From Nautiliaceae bacterium (GTDB taxonomy: Bacteria > Campylobacterota > Campylobacteria > Campylobacterales > Nautiliaceae), in contig JALVAK010000007.1 of assembly GCA_027011225.1 (NCBI GenBank), forward strand, positions 1 through 42,465: 42,465 nucleotides of DNA, given 5' to 3'. Of the stretch, positions 40,706-42,465 are shown one piece after another. The notes beneath the pieces were generated by a model. That model worked only from the letters and a program-made list of their open reading frames with translations, was not told where the DNA came from and searched no databases. The position numbers and the translations under genes were made by a program. Positions within the stretch are counted from its first letter, which is position 1. Each line of letters opens with the position of its first letter.

Positions 40706-41941
40706 CTACTCTCTAATCTGCCCATTTCCTAAAATTTTATATTTATAAGTTGTCAAATCATCAATCCCCATAGGACCTCTTGCATGAAGTTTATTTGTAG
40801 AAATTCCAACCTCAGCTCCAAATCCAAACACTCCTCCATCAGTAAATCTAGTAGAAGCATTCACATATACACACGCACTATCTACTCTATTTAAAAACTC
40901 TTCTGCCACGCTATAATTTTCAGTAACAATAGCATCACTATGCCCACTTCCATATTTTTCAATATGCTCTATTGCATCATCTAAATTATCTACTACTTTA
41001 ATAGATAAAACTTTATCAAGATATTCTGTATGCCAATCTTCTTCAGTTGCAGGTTTTATATCAATATATTCAAGTGCTATTTCACAACCTCTAAGCTCAA
41101 CTTCATTTTTTTCCATCTCTTCTTTAATTTTTGGTAAAAACTCTCCTGCAATCTCTCTATCAACAAGCAAAGTCTCCATTGCATTACAAACACCTGGTCT
41201 TTGAACTTTAGCATTTATTGCAATCTTAACAGCTTTTTCTAAATCAGCATCTTTGTGTACATATACATGACAAAGCCCCTTATCATGTTTAATAACTGGC
41301 ACTTTTGAATTTTCACTAACAAATTTAATTAAAGCTTCTCCACCTCTTGGAATTATTAAATCTACATATTTATCTTGTTTAATAAGCCACTCAACCCCAC
41401 TTCTTGAATAATCAGGAAGCATTGAAATAGCATCAACAGGAAGTTTATTTTTTTCTAATACATATCTTAATATCTCTATAATAACCGCATTTGAATGAAA
41501 CGCTTCTTTTCCGCCTTTGAGTATACATGCATTACCACTCATAAAACATAGCCCTGCAGCATCACTTGTTACATTTGGTCTAGATTCATAAATAATACCA
41601 ATTACCCCAATTGGTATTTTTACTTTGTTTATACTAAGACCATTATCTATTTTCCATCCATCAATCACTTTTCCAACTGGGTCTTTAAGTTTTGCTATAT
41701 CCCTTAGAGCATTAGCCATAGATTTTACTCTATCTTCATTAAGCAATAATCTATCAATTAAAGCTTCACTTAAATTATTCTCTTTTGCATATTCAAGGTC
41801 TTTTTTATTAGCTTCTATTATTTCATCTTTATATTTTTCAATTCTATTAGCCATTTCTCTTAAAACTTTTCTTTTAACTTCACCATTTAATGTAGCTATA
41901 ACTCTGCTTGCTTCTTTTACATTTTTTAAAATTTCTTCCAT
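40706..41941 (-). CDS. proA: Glutamate-5-semialdehyde dehydrogenase (gamma-glutamyl phosphate reductase)
   Basis: IGVIGIIYESRPNVTSDAAGLCFMSGNACILKGGKEA...IPRGGEALIKFV...CHVYVHKDADLEKA...VYVNASTRFTDGGVFGFGAEVGISTNKLHARGPMG. Confidence 0.97.
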   Translation of the reverse strand: MEEILKNVKEASRVIATLNGEVKRKVLREMANRIEKYKDEIIEANKKDLEYAKENNLSEALIDRLLLNEDRVKSMANALRDIAKLKDPVGKVIDGWKIDNGLSINKVKIPIGVIGIIYESRPNVTSDAAGLCFMSGNACILKGGKEAFHSNAVIIEILRYVLEKNKLPVDAISMLPDYSRSGVEWLIKQDKYVDLIIPRGGEALIKFVSENSKVPVIKHDKGLCHVYVHKDADLEKAVKIAINAKVQRPGVCNAMETLLVDREIAGEFLPKIKEEMEKNEVELRGCEIALEYIDIKPATEEDWHTEYLDKVLSIKVVDNLDDAIEHIEKYGSGHSDAIVTENYSVAEEFLNRVDSACVYVNASTRFTDGGVFGFGAEVGISTNKLHARGPMGIDDLTTYKYKILGNGQIRE

Positions 41942-42012
41942 AACTTCCCCTTTTTTTTAGATATTTTAACATAAAAGTGTTACGTTTTTTCACTATATAA
42001 AACCCATTTTTT

Positions 42013-42050
42013 TTACAAATTGTTACAAATTTTTTAAATCTTGGCATAAT
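42013..42050 (+). promoter_or_regulatory. Candidate promoter with tandem repeat: TTACAAATT x2 at 10-bp spacing, extended -10 TGGCATAAT
   Basis: TTACAAATTgTTACAAATTttttaaatctTGGCATAAT upstream of AGGAG and ATG 42071. Confidence 0.4.
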
Positions 42051-42070
42051 TACTAAAAAAAGGAGAGTAT

Positions 42071-42465
42071 ATGTCACTGGATAAAGTATTTGACATAGCT
42101 ATAATTGGAGCTGGTCCTGGAGGCGTGGCAAGTGTAATTGAAGCAAAACTTGCAGGAATTGATAAAGTAATCTGCCTTGAAAAAGCAGATAATCATCATG
42201 ATATGATTAGAAAATTCTACAAACCTGGAAAAAGAGTAGATAAAGACTGGCAAGGTAAAAAATTTGAATTTATTGGAAATGTAACATTTGAAGAGTGCTC
42301 AAAAGAAGAGTATCTTGAGCAAATGGATAAAAAAATAAAAGATGCTGGCGTTGAAGATAAATTTAAATACAATCACCATGTATATGGAGTAGAAAAAAAT
42401 TCTGATGGTATTTTTGAAATTGGAGCTGACCATGAGCTTGGTGTAATTCAAGCTAAAAAAGTAAT
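42071..42465 (+). CDS. FAD/NAD(P)-binding oxidoreductase (pyridine-nucleotide-disulfide family), N-terminal part, runs off right edge
   Basis: AAAGGAGAGTATATG; MSLDKVFDIAIIGAGPGGVASVIEAKLAGIDKVICLEKADNHHDMIRKFYKPGKRVDKDWQGKKFEFIGNVTFEECSKEEYLEQMDKKIKD... (GxGxxG dinucleotide fold). Confidence 0.8.
   Translation, partial: MSLDKVFDIAIIGAGPGGVASVIEAKLAGIDKVICLEKADNHHDMIRKFYKPGKRVDKDWQGKKFEFIGNVTFEECSKEEYLEQMDKKIKDAGVEDKFKYNHHVYGVEKNSDGIFEIGADHELGVIQAKKV

Noticed and set aside
1-42465. Search for tRNA/rRNA genes, CRISPR arrays, IS elements, toxin-antitoxin or phage genes
   Set aside because: No cloverleaf-like segments, regular spacer-repeat arrays, transposase/integrase motifs or phage proteins seen by eye; intergenic space is very small. 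A tRNAscan/Infernal run would be the proper test.

Overview
Low-GC, gene-dense bacterial chromosome segment. It looks like a Campylobacterota / Nautiliales-type genome (Nautilia, Caminibacter or Lebetimonas-like); that is an inference from AT bias, protein style and the fliW-proC / bamD-lon / flgA neighbourhood, not a database result. I support about 43 protein genes and no tRNA, rRNA, CRISPR or transposase. From about 15.9 kb down to 1, all genes lie on the minus strand: fliW, proC, three pseudopilins, the rpmH-rnpA-yidD-yidC-jag-mnmE-yqeY housekeeping block, then an almost gapless signalling cluster. That cluster encodes STAS, NIT-type chemoreceptor, RsbW-like ATPase, REC-PP2C phosphatase, REC-GGDEF-EAL, a TonB-receptor-like barrel, a small periplasmic protein and a truncated membrane protein. 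The plus strand carries valS, bamD, lon, flgA, ubiX, coaD, tmk and cysE. A second NIT chemoreceptor plus PAS-GAF-GGDEF-EAL pair follows on the minus strand, then aminotransferase, Dabb and GGDEF genes. The remainder is metabolic (xthA, glcD-like, frdA/sdhA-like, lpxD, ilvBH, ppx/gppA, proA, and a partial FAD/NAD oxidoreductase). Best candidates for new biology: (1) the 0-8.1 kb cluster, which appears to couple a chemoreceptor, an RsbU/RsbW/RsbV-like partner switch, c-di-GMP turnover and an outer-membrane barrel; (2) an rnpA whose conserved N-terminus can only be reached from a non-canonical start (best candidate ATT) overlapping rpmH; (3) a pseudopilin tip-like trio away from any visible secretion machinery.
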